Shown here: positions 32,773 through 43,299 of the stretch, in pieces
How the letters are laid out: every line of letters starts with the position of its first letter
Position numbering within the stretch: position 1 is the first letter of the stretch
Source: Xenopus tropicalis
Taxonomy: Eukaryota > Chordata > Amphibia > Anura > Pipidae
Length of the DNA stretch: 64,000 bases
Assembly: GCF_000004195.4 (NCBI RefSeq)
Contig: NC_030677.2
Location: 198,857,872 to 198,921,871 of the forward strand
Reading direction: 5' to 3'
Made by a program: the position numbers and the translations under genes
Notes under the pieces: generated by a model
Seen by the model: the letters and a program-made list of their open reading frames with translations, nothing else
Told to the model about the DNA's origin: nothing
The model's database searches: none

Positions 32773-33660
32773 ATGTAGCCATCTAAGACAGGTTCAATTT
32801 TATGAGAAAAACATAGTTACATTTTATTGAATCTGGTTCTTTGGGCCACACTCAAATGTACCTTCTAATTCAACTCCAAATATCCCCTATAGACTTCTAC
32901 TGACTTCTCTTGGAATAAGTCTTACTTATTGAACTAAATTGGCCATTTATCTATAGGAATCACTGTATAAAACACCTCAGCAGGGTATATTTCTGGCTGT
33001 TAGCAGTTACAGGAGTAGCTTTACTACTGAATGTGAACCAAATGCAATCAACAGGCATAAACTGAATATCCAAAGAACTTCTGATAGAGTTGTGGATAAA
33101 AAAAAAAAGTAACTTGGGCAGATAGATTAAAATAGCTTCTTTGTACTGAGCATAAATAGAACACTCGGTCAATGAATAACTCTGAGCAAGTGTGGCAGAC
33201 AGAAATTATATAAGGGTAACAAAAACAAGTCAGAGAATAGCAAAATGACTAGGTCAGCACAGAAGGGCCCTGGACTTGACCTGGCCTGTTGTTTTGGGAA
33301 TTAATGGGCCGAGAAACTGCTTACAGCGTTTGGCGAGCAGAATGTAATAGGGCATTGTTTATCACAGCTAAATTATACTGACTAAAAATGCTGGTCTTGA
33401 AAGTGTTTAGGACATGGAAATGCATCTTTTTGCATCCAGCAGAACCCAGAACCACTCAGCTTTGACTTTTTTTGTTAAAAGACCAATAAGCCTACGTGCA
33501 AGAAGAGTAAACTTATACATTAGAAATGCTTTGGGTACTTACTGGTCCATTTGCATCAGTCTACCATGGAGAGGTTTTAAATGAATTAAGTAATGGAATT
33601 AAATAGGTATTATGTCTATACAATGTTGGATTATTGCAATAAAGGAAATCTTTCAATACG
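32773..33660. other. Unassigned DNA with foldback MITE traces
   Basis: The first part (32790-32840) has AGGTTCAATTTTATGAGAAA and TTTTATTGAATCTGG, a degraded copy of the ATTCAATTT family. The rest is single-copy, with no supported gene. Confidence 0.35.
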
Positions 33661-34050
33661 TTGGTCCAGATTCAATTTGATGAGAAAAAATGATCTGATT
33701 GTTTATTGTATCGAATTGGGAGATAAGTGGAGATTAGTTTTCTTGTTAGATTGAATCTGAGCCATAGTATTAGAAGTATACAATGATCTTTCCTTCTAAC
33801 ACAATGGGATTCCTTTACAGTATAAAACATGAGATAAAAAAATGTTCTGCTTTAATTGAATCCTGCCCTGTTTCTCTTATAGACTTCTCCACTAAAGTCT
33901 ATGGACAAATCTGGATTTAAATTAGGAGATACATGCAGATAAGTTTTCTTCACTGAACTGAATCTGGCCCATAGTATTAGAAGCAGTATACATAGATCTT
34001 TCCGTGTAACACAGTGGGATTCCTTTACAGTGGGAGATGTTTTTTCAAAA
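33661..34050. mobile_element. ATTCAATTT-family MITE with a duplicated half
   Basis: Starts TCCAGATTCAATTTGATGAG. The segment CCATAGTATTAGAAG...GGGATTCCTTTACAG occurs twice, near 33762 and 33969, about 207 bases apart, so the element is a tandem 1.5-2-mer. Each half has inverted GAATCTG/CAGATTC-type ends. Confidence 0.55.
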
Positions 34051-34456
34051 GGGGATTCTGACAGATGGGAAGTTGGGATATACATTAAATAGGTACATTA
34101 GTATCTATACATTAGATAGATTTTATTTGTCAATTGAGAAAACACAGTACAACTAAACTAAACATTATCATCTTGGACTAGAGTAGAAACTAGTCTTGAA
34201 ACTAACCTGAACTAGATGAACATGAGCCCCTTCAACTCTTCCACATAGGGCTGATTTTTTTCTTTTTTGGGGGGTTGCTACTTAAAACCATTTTCTACAC
34301 AGATTCCATCATTCCACCCAAGAGCCACTTCCACATATAATACCCCAGAACAATGTAAGGTACCCAGCAAAAATCACCTTGTAGGATAAATATAGTACTA
34401 GTTTAATATATAATACCCCAGGACATATCACAGATTAACACATTGTCAGTTTAATC
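34051..34456. other. Unassigned DNA
   Basis: A loosely repeated TATAATACCCCAG...AATATAGTACTAG text occurs around 34340-34420. No gene recognised. Confidence 0.3.
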
Positions 34457-34763
34457 CAGGGATCCCCAACCTTTTATATCCATGAGCCACATTCAAATAG
34501 AAAAAATTTTGGAGAGCAACACAAGCATGAAAAAAGGTCCTGTAGGTGCCAATGAGAGCTATAATTGGCTATTTGGTAGCCCCTATGTTGACTGGCAGCC
34601 TATGGAAAGCTCTATTTGGCAATTACACTGGGTTTTTATGCAACCAAACCTTGCCTCCTAACCAGAAATTCAAAAATAAGCCCCTGCTTTGAGGCCACTG
34701 GGAGCAACATCCAAGGGGTTGGGGAGCAACATGTTGCCTCTGAGCCACGGGTTGGGGATCACA
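34457..34763. mobile_element. hAT-like foldback MITE (GATCCCCAACC ends)
   Basis: Ends CAGGGATCCCCAACC and GGGTTGGGGATCAC, with internal GCAACATCCAAGGGGTTGGG and AGCAACATGTTGCCTC; same family as 1978 and in the opposite orientation. The target duplication is not visible. Confidence 0.65.
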
Positions 34764-35329
34764 CATGCCAGAACATAATGTAGGATGAATACAGTGCCAA
34801 TTTCATAGAAAATGTCCCCAGAAAACATGGCAGTATAAATACAGTGTAAATTTTATGTTTAAATAACTCCAGACAACTAGGGTTGCCATTTTTCTGAAAA
34901 ACTTAGTGGCCAGTTAGGGCGGGAACAAAAAGGGGACGGATAGTGACATAAAAGAGCGAGGCCTGTGATGCAAAATGGAAGGGGCAACAACATACAATGG
35001 CAAGGGGGCAGGTTATAGAGTGGTCTGGGGAGGAAAAAAGAGTTTGGGTTGAATTGGAGGCAGATCAAGGTTGGATCAGGTGCTTATCTTAAGGGTAAAC
35101 TACATTGCCAGTATGTTTGTAATACTGGGCCCAGCCTTGGCAGGTCTTTTACTAGATAGGCCAGTAAAAAAACGGGCAGTTGGCACAATAAATGCACCAT
35201 TGTATCTGTCCATATGCAGCTATAATTGCACCTACTGTCACAACGTACAATATAGAAATTCAAACACCGACTTCTCCATCTTTAATATTTCTCTCATATG
35301 GAAAAGAAACCATTGCTATAAAAATAACT
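34764..35329. other. Unassigned DNA
   Basis: Contains GGTTGCCATTTTTCTGAAAA near 34883, a frog repeat-like start. The overlapping short ORFs on both strands show no motif. Confidence 0.3.
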
Positions 35330-35660
35330 GAATTATTAAGGAAGTAAATGTAAAGCCTCTCTGGGATACTTATGTGTCTATTTCAAAGCAGCCAATTTGA
35401 ACCTTTCCCTTTGATTTAAAGTCGAAAGTTTGACGTTCATGAATGCCGCTATTAATCTGAGCCGTGACTCCTGAGAACAAAGCGAGTAAAGTGCGCTATC
35501 ATGGATTAATTAACAGACTGCTGCATTAGGCTTGCTTGGGAACGGAGACTGCCGCAGCACAATAAGGCAACATCTCTGCTTTATAAAATCCTTTGATGCT
35601 GAAAAGGAATAAGACTAATTAAGTGGCCAAGAAGAAGTCACGTTATATTTATATTCTTGG
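35330..35660. other. Candidate conserved non-coding island
   Basis: Single-copy sequence rich in homeodomain-type cores (GATTAATTAACAG, GACTAATTAAG, GCTATTAATCTG) and TCF/LEF-like CCTTTGAT (35410 and 35591). No coding frame. This is an inference from composition and motifs only. Confidence 0.3.
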
Positions 35661-35814
35661 CTATGAATGTTTTATAGGAATAGATCTTTCTATGGTAAGG
35701 AATGCATGGATGGTCTAGAGCACACAAAAATGTTTGTTGTATTAAACCTCTTTTTATATAGGTCCAGTGTATGTAAACTTGCTAGAACTGACAATCCAAA
35801 AGATTTAAAGGAGA

Positions 35815-36184
35815 AGGAAAGGTAAGCTAAGTAAGCTTTATCAGTCCTCTATCAAAAGAAACACAGGATTTCCTGTCTCCTTTTTGGGAACATGTTCGTC
35901 TGTATCACACTTCCTCTCTTTTAGGGCTCCTTCAGGTTTGGGGCTTGAGTCTGCTCACTCCCCCCACCCTTAGGAATGTGTGATCTGAGCTTCCAACGGC
36001 TAGAACTGCAGCAGGGAGCTACCAAGACCAAACTAAAATGGCAGCTGTTATCAGAGGCAGCTTCAAGGGCTCTTTACTCATGTATAGTAAAGCTTTCTGC
36101 AGAATAAATATAGGGTTCTAGGTGGCACTAATGTGGTGAATCTGTTGGCAGTAAAATGCCAAAATGACTTTGTTTCTCCTTTAA
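35815..36184 (+). mobile_element. T2-type TTAA MITE, both ends intact
   Basis: Starts TTAAAGGAGAAGGAAAGG and ends ATGACTTTGTTTCTCCTTTAA, inverted ends with TTAA at each (35815-35818 and 36181-36184). The interior, GTAAGCTTTATCAG through GCAGTAAAATGCC, matches the copies at 25098 and 43788. 370 bp, non-coding; T2/Kolobok-like by its ends and TTAA target. Confidence 0.8.
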
Positions 36185-36259
36185 AATAAGAAACATCTGC
36201 GTGCAATTGTTGTCTGCACCCACAAAAAGAAAAAGTCCTGAATGTATTGTAAAATGAGG

Positions 36260-36510
36260 TAGAACTCACCAAGCATATGTAAAAGTCCGGGTGTTCAAGC
36301 CCCAGACCTTCATCTTAGGGCAGTTGACAGACACAATGACTTCTAAAATTTCAGACTGACACAGTAACCCGGACTCTTGAAACAAATGGTGATGCAGTTA
36401 AAAAATTATGACTTATTCAGTAAAAGGACATCTAAAGCATTACGCGTTTCATGCCTTATGGGGCATTGAATCATAGGCTGACTAAATCATCATTTCTTTA
36501 ATCACCATGT
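36260..36510 (-). mobile_element. Retroelement fragment with hammerhead-like motif
   Basis: GAACTCACCAAGCATATG and AAGTCCGGGTGTTCAAGCCC are related to GCTCACCAAGGTCC and TCCGGGTGCTCGAGGCCCC at 38590-38630. Both loci end in a hammerhead-like motif in the same orientation. The class is probably Penelope-like or another hammerhead-bearing retroelement. Confidence 0.4.
36437..36478 (-). ncRNA. Hammerhead-like motif
   Basis: The minus strand reads CCTATGATTCAATGCC, CCATAA, GGCATGAAACGCGTAATGC. ATGCC/GGCAT forms stem II before GAAACGCGT. The CUGANGA box appears as CTATGATTCA, so the core is altered. Confidence 0.4.
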
Positions 36511-37075
36511 TTTTCAAGAGTCTGGTTATTGTGCCAGCTTGAATTTTAGAAATCACATAACATGCTTGCCAATATGCAGGGATATATATAAAGCTTATAC
36601 TGCATTAGGCCATTGTGGGCCTACACTGAACTATGAACCTTGCAAAACTGCCATTTTCTTGCAGAGTTTGACACAGCCTGCTACGTGACCACTGGAACAA
36701 TCACAACTATGTGGAATGGGCTTAAGAGGAAAGATACGGGTTAATTACCTTGGCTGGGTAGCCAAATGTTAGGCACCAAGTATATGACATCCACTGCCAT
36801 CCCAGAGTTTATGTTCCTGCTCACCTCCTCATAAAAGGCCTAACATTTGGTACCCCCATGATTAACCCTTCCCTTTACCTATTATGCAAAACATTTGCAG
36901 CCACTCATAGTGATATTCAGAACCTTGTACGACCTATAAGGGGAGGGCGGGCCTCTTGTTCGGTCTGTACTAAAGGATTACGTGCATTGTTGCTCCCGAC
37001 AAGGGAAGCAGCCAAACAGGTCTTGTAGGGGGATTACCCTTTATGCTATGAGCTCATAAAGATGTACAGGAGACT
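36511..37075. other. Unassigned DNA
   Basis: CCATGATTAACCCTTCCC and AGGAAAGATACGGGTTAATTAC suggest a degenerate foldback around 36730-36890. No gene. Confidence 0.3.
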
Positions 37076-37772
37076 TTAAAGGACATGTGAACCCCAAAAA
37101 ACTATTTTTTACCTAATAGAAACCTAATTCTAAGCAGCTTTGCAATGTACATTTATTTCAAATTTGTAATGTTTTTTTAAGTTATTTGTATTTATAACTG
37201 CAATTAAAAGCAGTGTTTGCCTGGGGGGTTCTGACTTTTTTAAACAATGGTCCAGATTTAATTTAATGAGAAAAAGTCATCTCATGGTTTATCACGTGAA
37301 ACTCAGTTGAAGTCTATGGGGAAAAGCTGGAACTGAATTAGGAGATGTGCGTCATTTTTCGCCATTTCACTAATTTTTTTCAAAGTTTTGAGCATTTTTC
37401 AGCGAAACAGGGCAGATTCGCTCATCACCAGTAATAAATGGATATTGGAAAGTTGCTTAGAATTAAGGATGCACCAAACCCACTTTTTTGGGTTCGGCCT
37501 AACCCCCAAACCCACCCCGACGCATTCTGCCGAATCCCGAACTTAATCCCAATCCTAATTAGAATATGCTAATAATGCTTGGGAAGGGTTAAAAGGGGAA
37601 AAAGATTTCCCCCCTGCCATTTAACCCTTCCAAATGCTTATTAGCATTTGGGATTCCGGCTGGATTCGCCCGAATCCCAAACCGAATCCGGGATTCGGTG
37701 CATCCCTACTTAGAATTATGTTTTCTTTCATTAGGCAAAATATTATTTTTTTTGGTCGGCATGTCCTATAAG
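37076..37772 (+). mobile_element. TTAAAGGACATGTGAACCCC element with nested insertions
   Basis: Starts TTAAAGGACATGTGAACCCC and continues AGCAGCTTTGCAATGTACAT. It is interrupted by ATTCAATTT-family sequence near 37250-37335, a CATCACTA-type end near 37410-37430, and a hAT MITE at 37464-37708; after that GCTTAGAATTATGTTTTC resumes. Confidence 0.55.
37464..37708. mobile_element. hAT MITE, perfect 8-bp duplication CTTAGAAT
   Basis: Ends TAAGGATGCACC and GGTGCATCCCTA, inverted, and flanked by CTTAGAAT at 37456-37463 and 37709-37716. The interior is a foldback of GGGATTCGGTG / GAATCCCGAAC motifs with a central hairpin around GGTTAAAAGGGG...CCATTTAACC. 245 bp. The perfect duplication indicates a relatively young copy. 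Confidence 0.88.
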
Positions 37773-37937
37773 TAGTGATGAGTAAAAAAAAAATTTTGAC
37801 TCATCAATGTCTGTTTTGACGCGATCACAAGTTTTGTTGACATTTTGCGGAAGTTTTTCCAAACAGTTTGCTGGTGTTGGCGAAATGCGGAATTTCGCTG
37901 TGAATCCATGTCTGCCGAAAAAATTCGCTCCTCACTA
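37773..37937. mobile_element. TAGTGATG...CACTA MITE
   Basis: Ends TAGTGATGAGTAAAAAA and AAATTCGCTCCTCACTA, with internal GCGGAATTTCGCTGTGAATC as in the 60213 copy. Flanking octamers CCTATAAG and CCTTATGT agree only in part. Confidence 0.65.
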
Positions 37938-38013
37938 CCTTATGTTAAAATGAGTAGGAAATGATTAACGCTGCAGTCTATTCCTCCCTATTCTCACTGT
38001 CCTTGCTACTGTA

Positions 38014-38296
38014 CAGGGACGGAACTAGGGGCAGGCAGAAGAGGCAGCTGCCTAGGGCGCAACGATTGGGGGGCGCCATACAGGAGCCTCTCCTGCCTAC
38101 CCCTAGCGCTACTTTGTCATTGCCTCCGCCGTTTGTCATTAGCGGCGGAGGCAATGACGATCTAATCACCCTGCTCCTCCCCCCCTGCACCGCCTCCTGT
38201 GCTTTGGCGCACATGCGCCATTCAGGGGGGCGGGGAGGTGGGTGGAGTTGGCCGACTGGGTTGCCTAGGGCGCCCGGTCGGCTTGGCCCGCCCCTG
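38014..38296. mobile_element. hAT MITE, perfect 8-bp duplication CTACTGTA
   Basis: Ends CAGGGACGGAACTAGGGGC and GGCCCGCCCCTG. CTACTGTA flanks both sides (38006-38013 and 38297-38304). The interior (CTGCCTAGGGCGCAACG, CCTAGGGCGCCCGG) is GC-rich and foldback-like. The two 120-130-codon ORFs across it on opposite strands extend beyond its ends and are incidental. Confidence 0.88.
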
Positions 38297-38459
38297 CTAC
38301 TGTATATACAGGAAAATACAGAATAAAAAAAGCAAAATGTTGCGTATGGTTTTCTCTGACCTGTCAGCATTCACTCCACTGGACTAAATGGACCCAAAAC
38401 CCCAAATTTAGTTAATTAATATGAATAAAGCAACAAGCAATAAAGTAAATTAGAACGGC

Positions 38460-38780
38460 TTCTATTAGGGATAATAGTGGCAGATCCCACCCGGTAAACT
38501 GTTAAGGCTCGGGTGTATAAACCCCCAACCTCTCTCAATGAATATCAGATTCCAAAGCATTTAAAGAAATCAAACTTGAATAGAATCGCTCACCAAGGTC
38601 CAAGAGTGGTCCGGGTGCTCGAGGCCCCGAACCCGTAGCTGAAGGGTAAAATCATGAACAAGCGAAGGAACTCCAAGCGCACAGAATGACGAAGTTTGCT
38701 AAAAGTCGGTCTTTATTGTTCCATTTAAAACCAAAGCTCCTAACGCATTTCGTGCGCATGTGCACTTAATCATAGGCCAT
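38460..38780 (-). mobile_element. Retroelement fragment with hammerhead-like motif
   Basis: CACCCGGTAAACTGTTAAGG, TCACCAAGGTCCAAGAGTGG and GTCGGTCTTTATTGTTCC lead to the motif at 38737. Related to 36260-36510. No coding domain. Confidence 0.4.
38737..38777 (-). ncRNA. Hammerhead-like motif
   Basis: The minus strand reads CCTATGATTAAGTGC, ACAT, GCGCACGAAATGCGTTAGG. GTGC/GCAC forms stem II before GAAA. Same core alteration (CTATGATTA) as the motif at 36437, so the two belong to one subfamily. Confidence 0.4.
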
Positions 38781-38842
38781 TCACTCCACTATCTAAAGTC
38801 CCAGAAATCACAGAAGATCCCAAAGGACACACCATACAGTTA

Positions 38843-39150
38843 GGGGCTGATTTACTAATCCACAAATCCGAATGGGAAAAATTTCGGATTGGAAAACGAA
38901 CATTTTGCGACTTTTTCGTATTTTTGGCAACTTTTTCGTAGCCGTTATGACTTGCGCGAATTGTCGCGACTTTTTCATAGCCATTACAAATTTCGTGAAT
39001 TGTCGCAACTTTTTCATAGCCATTACGACTTTCGCAAATTGTCGCGACTTTTTCGTATTGAGCGCTCGAAAAAGTCGCAAAATACCGATCATTACGAAAA
39101 AAACGCATTCGGACGCTTTTCGGACGTTCGTGGATTAGTAAATGTGCCCC
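38843..39150. mobile_element. Harbinger-like foldback MITE, TTA duplication
   Basis: Ends GGGGCTGATTTACTAATCCAC and GTGGATTAGTAAATGTGCCCC are inverted. TTA lies at 38840-38842 and 39151-39153, the target preferred by PIF/Harbinger elements. The interior has a 39-bp tandem repeat (GTCGCGACTTTTTCATAGCC type, about three copies from 38905 to 39060). ORFs on both strands merely follow this repeat. Confidence 0.82.
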
Positions 39151-39153
39151 TTA

Positions 39154-39833
39154 GACTTTAGGCTTCTTTCCATATTAGAAAAGGCTTACAAATGACTTCT
39201 GTAGAGACGACCACTGATTGTGTAACTGTTAGACCTGAATCCCGTTTTCTTGACCTTACGACGCCTCCATAGTATCCGAACACTAAATATCATTGCTCAG
39301 TGACTAACTGCATAACATCTATCTGCCATTTAGCCACAAGCATTTAAAGAAAAGCCTCATAAACTGCCCGACGTGCAAAAGAATTCTGTGTACTATGGAC
39401 AGTAGCAGTTAGTGCCGGGGAGTCACAAAGAAGAGACGTTTAATTCTGAATGGTATTAAGTTAAGCAGATGATAATGGTTCTTTTTCCAAGTAAAAGCTT
39501 CACAATGATCCTTTCCTGATGTAAAGTCACATACGGATTCTATGCTCGTTTCTGTTCCTGAGTTGAGTAATGAGGTTGCTGAGGCTGACAGTCAGTGGAG
39601 AGCGGTTTTATCAAGCAGTCTTACAGAAGCTCAATACTTTGGGTATTTAAATATGAATTCCAGGAATATTTAATGCACATTTATCACTGTCCTTATAGAT
39701 AGACTAAGATATATACTGTATATATATATATATGACTGATTTGATAGATAGACAGATAGATGATAAATTCATGACCTATATAAATATACTTAACCTTAGG
39801 CCTTATGCCTTATATGGTCACAAAACCCCTAAG
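39154..39833. other. Single-copy DNA plus a short (TA)n
   Basis: A TATATATATATATG run lies at 39718-39733, followed by GATAGATAGACAGATAGATG. No gene recognised. Confidence 0.35.
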
Positions 39834-40290
39834 TGACTTCTAATATCCTTATCATTTACAGTAGGGGGTACATTATCCCTTATAATACATGAGTGATACT
39901 CAGAGTTCCCTGTATAACTCAGCCTGCAACCTTGTGCCTTTATATGGGCACAGAACCCCTCAGTGACTTCTAATATCCTTATCATTTACAGTAGGGGGTA
40001 CATTATCCCTTATAATACATGAGTGATACTCAGAGTTCCCTGTATAACTCAGCCTGCAGCCTTGTGCCTTTATATGGGCACAGAACCCCTCAGTGACTGC
40101 TAATATCCTTATCATTTACAGTAGGGGGTACATTATCCCTTATAATACATGAGTGATACTCAGAGTTCCCTGTATAACTCAGCCTGCAGCCTTGTGCCTT
40201 TATATGGGCACAGAACCCCTCAGTGACTGCTAATATCCTTATCATTTACAGTAGGGGGTACATTACCCCTTACATAGTTTGCTCCCTCAC
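39834..40290 (+). repeat. 130-bp tandem repeat, about 3.5 copies
   Basis: Units start at 39834, 39964, 40094 and 40224 with TGACTTCTAATATCCTTATC and contain GTAGGGGGTACATTATCCC and GAGTTCCCTGTATAACTCAG, with near identity between copies. A diverged half unit precedes it from about 39790. It resembles the dispersed repeat at 7735-7790. Confidence 0.92.
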
Positions 40291-40811
40291 AGTCACAGAA
40301 AATTCTAAATAATTTACCTTTCAATCCCCTGCTCTGTGCTTTTAAAGAAAACATCCCTTCAGCAAAATTCTCTAATACGTCCCTTACCTTTTAGAAAGCA
40401 AATGTGGCATTTTAAGTCTTGTCATACTATCAGCTATCCAGGGAGGAATGTGGTTCCCCCATTATAATCTTCATCTTTATAATAACCTGAAAAACATCTA
40501 CAGGCAAAATCAAAATTTCTTTTTACACTTCTTTGGCTTCCTCTAGTTCAGCCATTGCTTTATTTCTGACTCAGTTATCCAGAATCCACAGCCAGAAATA
40601 CATGGGCAGCCGCAGTGTTATTTATCTACCATCATTTAACTCCCATCAGCCATGGCCCCTGCTAAGACCCTTCCCAAGGGGCAATTTCTGGCAAATAATA
40701 GTATTGTTTTCCCCAGCTGGAGTGTAGGCACCATAATCTTGTGTCTCTGATGGGGGAGACATTTTTGTCATAATCCGTACCGTTTAGGTCACATGTTTAA
40801 AAATAGTAGTA
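40291..40811. other. Unassigned DNA, no gene seen
   Basis: No recognised repeats. The 64-codon ORF at 40533 has no motif. Confidence 0.3.
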
Positions 40812-42275
40812 CAGGTATGGGACCCATTATCCAAAATACTCGGGAACTGGGGTTTTCCAGATAAGGGATCTTTCCGTAATTTGGGTCTCCATACCTTAAG
40901 TCTACTAAAAGATTATTTATACATGAAATAAACCCAATAGGGCTGTTCTGCCCCCAATAAGGGGTAATTATATCTTAGTTGGGATCAAGTACAGGTACTG
41001 TTTTATTATTACAGAGAAAAGGGAATCATTTAACCATGAAATAAACCCAATAGGGCTGTTCTGCCCCCAATAAGGGGTAATTATATCTTAGTTGGGATCA
41101 AGTACAGGTACTGTTTTATTATTACAGAGAAAAGGGAATCATTTAACCATGAAATAAACCCAATAGGGCTGTTCTGCCCCCAATAAGGGGTAATTATATC
41201 TTAGTTGGGATCAAGTACAGGTACTGTTTTATTATTACAGAGAAAAGGGAATCATTTAACCATGAAATAAACCCAATAGGGCTGTTCTGCCCCCAATAAG
41301 GGGTAATTATATCTTAGTTGGGATCAAGTACAGGTACTGTTTTATTATTACAGCGAAAAGGGAATCATTTAACCATGAAATAAACCCAATAGGGCTGTTC
41401 TGCCCCCAATAAGGGGTAATTATATCTTAGTTGGGATCAAGTACAGGTACTGTTTTATTATTACAGCGAAAAGGGAATCATTTAACCATTAAATAAACCC
41501 AATAGGGCTGTTCTGCCCCCAATAAGGGGTAATTATATCTTAGTTGGGATCAAGTACAGGTACTGTTTTATTATTACAGAGAAAAGGGAATCATTTAACC
41601 ATTAAATAAACCCAATAAGGCTGTTCTGCCCCAATAAGGGGTAATTATATCTTAGTTGGGATCAAGTACAGGTACTGTTTTATTATTACAGAGAAAAGGG
41701 AATCATTTCACCATGAAATAAACCCAATAGGACTGTTCTGCCCCCAATAAGGGGTAATTATATCTTAGTTGGGATCAAGTACAGGTACTGTTTTATTATT
41801 ACAGAGAAAAGGGAATCATTTCACCATGAAATAAACCCAATAGGGCTGTTCTGCCCCAATAAGGGGTAATTATATCTTAGTTGGGATCAAGTACAGGTAC
41901 TGTTTTATTATTACAGAGAAAAGGGAATCATTTAACCATGAAATAAACCCAATAGGGCTGTTCTGCCCCCAATAAGGGGTAATTATATCTTAGTTGGGAT
42001 CAAGTACAGGTACTGTTTTATTATTACAGAGAAAAGGGAATCATTTAACCATGAAATAAACCCAATAGGGCTGTTCTGCCCCCAATAAGGGGTAATTATA
42101 TCTTAGTTGGGATCAAATACAGGTACTGTTTTATTATTACAGAGAAAAGGAAATCATTTTTAAAAATTTTACAAATTTGTAATTATTTGCCTATAATGGA
42201 GTTTATGGGGGACAGCCTTTCTGTAATTCGGAACTTTCTGGATAACGGGTTTCCGGATAATGGATCCAATACATG
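40812..42275 (+). mobile_element. CAGGTATGGG MITE with 113-bp array (copy 2)
   Basis: Starts CAGGTATGGGACCCATTATC and ends GGATCCAATACATG, flanked by TA at 40810-40811 and 42276-42277. Single-copy arms (CTGGGGTTTTCCAGATAAGG, GATAACGGGTTTCCGGATAA) surround the array. Non-coding. Confidence 0.82.
40925..42150 (+). repeat. 113-bp tandem array, 11 copies
   Basis: Same unit as at 5517. Variants here are CAGCGAAAAGGG, CATTTCACCATG and ATTAAATAAACC, which differ from the 5.5-kb array's main variants, so the two arrays have evolved locally. Confidence 0.95.
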
Positions 42276-42840
42276 TACTGTAAGGTGAATACTGACCATA
42301 GATGCTTTAAAATGTTTCTATCTTTTAACACAATGTCAGAGGATCGGTACATTCATATTCTCATACATAGTTATAGGAAAACCATAGGAAATCTGAAGTA
42401 TGAACATTGGATAAATCCTCAGATACATGTCATAAATCAGCCAGGAACGGCGCTGAGAAGCCTGAAGAGGCAAATCATTTATCCCGGTGACAAGTGGCGC
42501 TTAATCACACTCGCCGGTGCCACCCAGGTTAGTGCAAGTGTGTCGGTGAATCATTACAAATCTGCTCAGTGACAAGCAGAAATCAGCATCTGCGGAACAT
42601 TCCATGGACCATTGCCAGGCCAGTCATTATCAGCAGATGCGTTTCTCAGCCTTCCTGCCTCATAACTGTAACATGCCCTGAGCTTGGTGCTGCCCAGGGA
42701 AAGGTTTTAGGTTTGTTCTTTCCTTCTTTGCATGTGTTTCATACATGTGTCCCTATTCTCTTTGGCCACATATACCATGCAGGCTACCTCAATGCTCAGA
42801 AACCTTATAGTAAAACAATACCCCCAGAATGAATACATAT
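42276..42840. other. Single-copy DNA, possible conserved island
   Basis: Two adjacent plus-strand ORFs (99 and 87 codons) overlap by one start/stop but have no recognisable motif. The stretch GCAAATCATTTATCCCGGTG at about 42470, followed by ACAAGTGGCGCTTAATCAC, looks like non-coding conserved DNA rather than an exon. Uncertain. Confidence 0.25.
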
Positions 42841-43260
42841 AGGGATACTGTCATAATTTTTATGGGGTACATTTTATTTCTAAATGACACTGTTACATAG
42901 CAAATAATTCACTCTGCCATTTAAAATTGTATTCTTGAACCAACAAATGTATTTGTAGCTGTAATATTGGTGTGTAGGCGCCATCTCAGTGCATTGTGCC
43001 TGAGTCTGAGCTTTCAGCCAGCGCTACACATTAGAACTGCTTTCAGCTAACCTATTGTTTCTCCTACTCCCATGTAACTGGAGGAGTCCCAAGCCGGACT
43101 TGGATTTCTTACTATTGAGTGCTATTCTGATACCTACTGGGAGCTGCTATCTTGCTCCCTTCCCATTGTTCTGCTGATCGGCTGCTGTCAAGCTTTCCAG
43201 ATCCTGTAGAAGTCAATAGCAGGTGTCCTTTTTACAACTGGAAGATTTTTCTTTGCTTTG
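42841..43260 (-). mobile_element. Dispersed element, inverted copy of 59349-59956
   Basis: AGGGATACTGTCATAATTTT, TTTATTTCTAAATGACACTG and CTTGAACCAACAAATGTATT match the reverse complement of 59956-59840, and CTGCTATCTTGCTCCCTTCC matches 59600. Class: probably a TTAA-type element (the other copy starts TTAAAGGCATGCTGTCATC). Confidence 0.6.
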
Positions 43261-43299
43261 TGGTATCGGCAGTCTTTGGGTTTTTGACACTTTAATTTG

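Noticed and set aside
37961..38387. Three 60-130-codon ORFs around 38.0-38.4 kb
   Set aside because: They cross the boundaries of a hAT MITE with a clear target duplication, so cannot be older host exons.
38770..39161. Several 88-112-codon ORFs on both strands
   Set aside because: Follow the 39-bp repeats inside a Harbinger-like MITE.
42273..42832. Two adjacent ORFs as a small gene pair
   Set aside because: No recognisable domain, first ORF starts in the flank of a MITE, and operon-like arrangement is not expected here.
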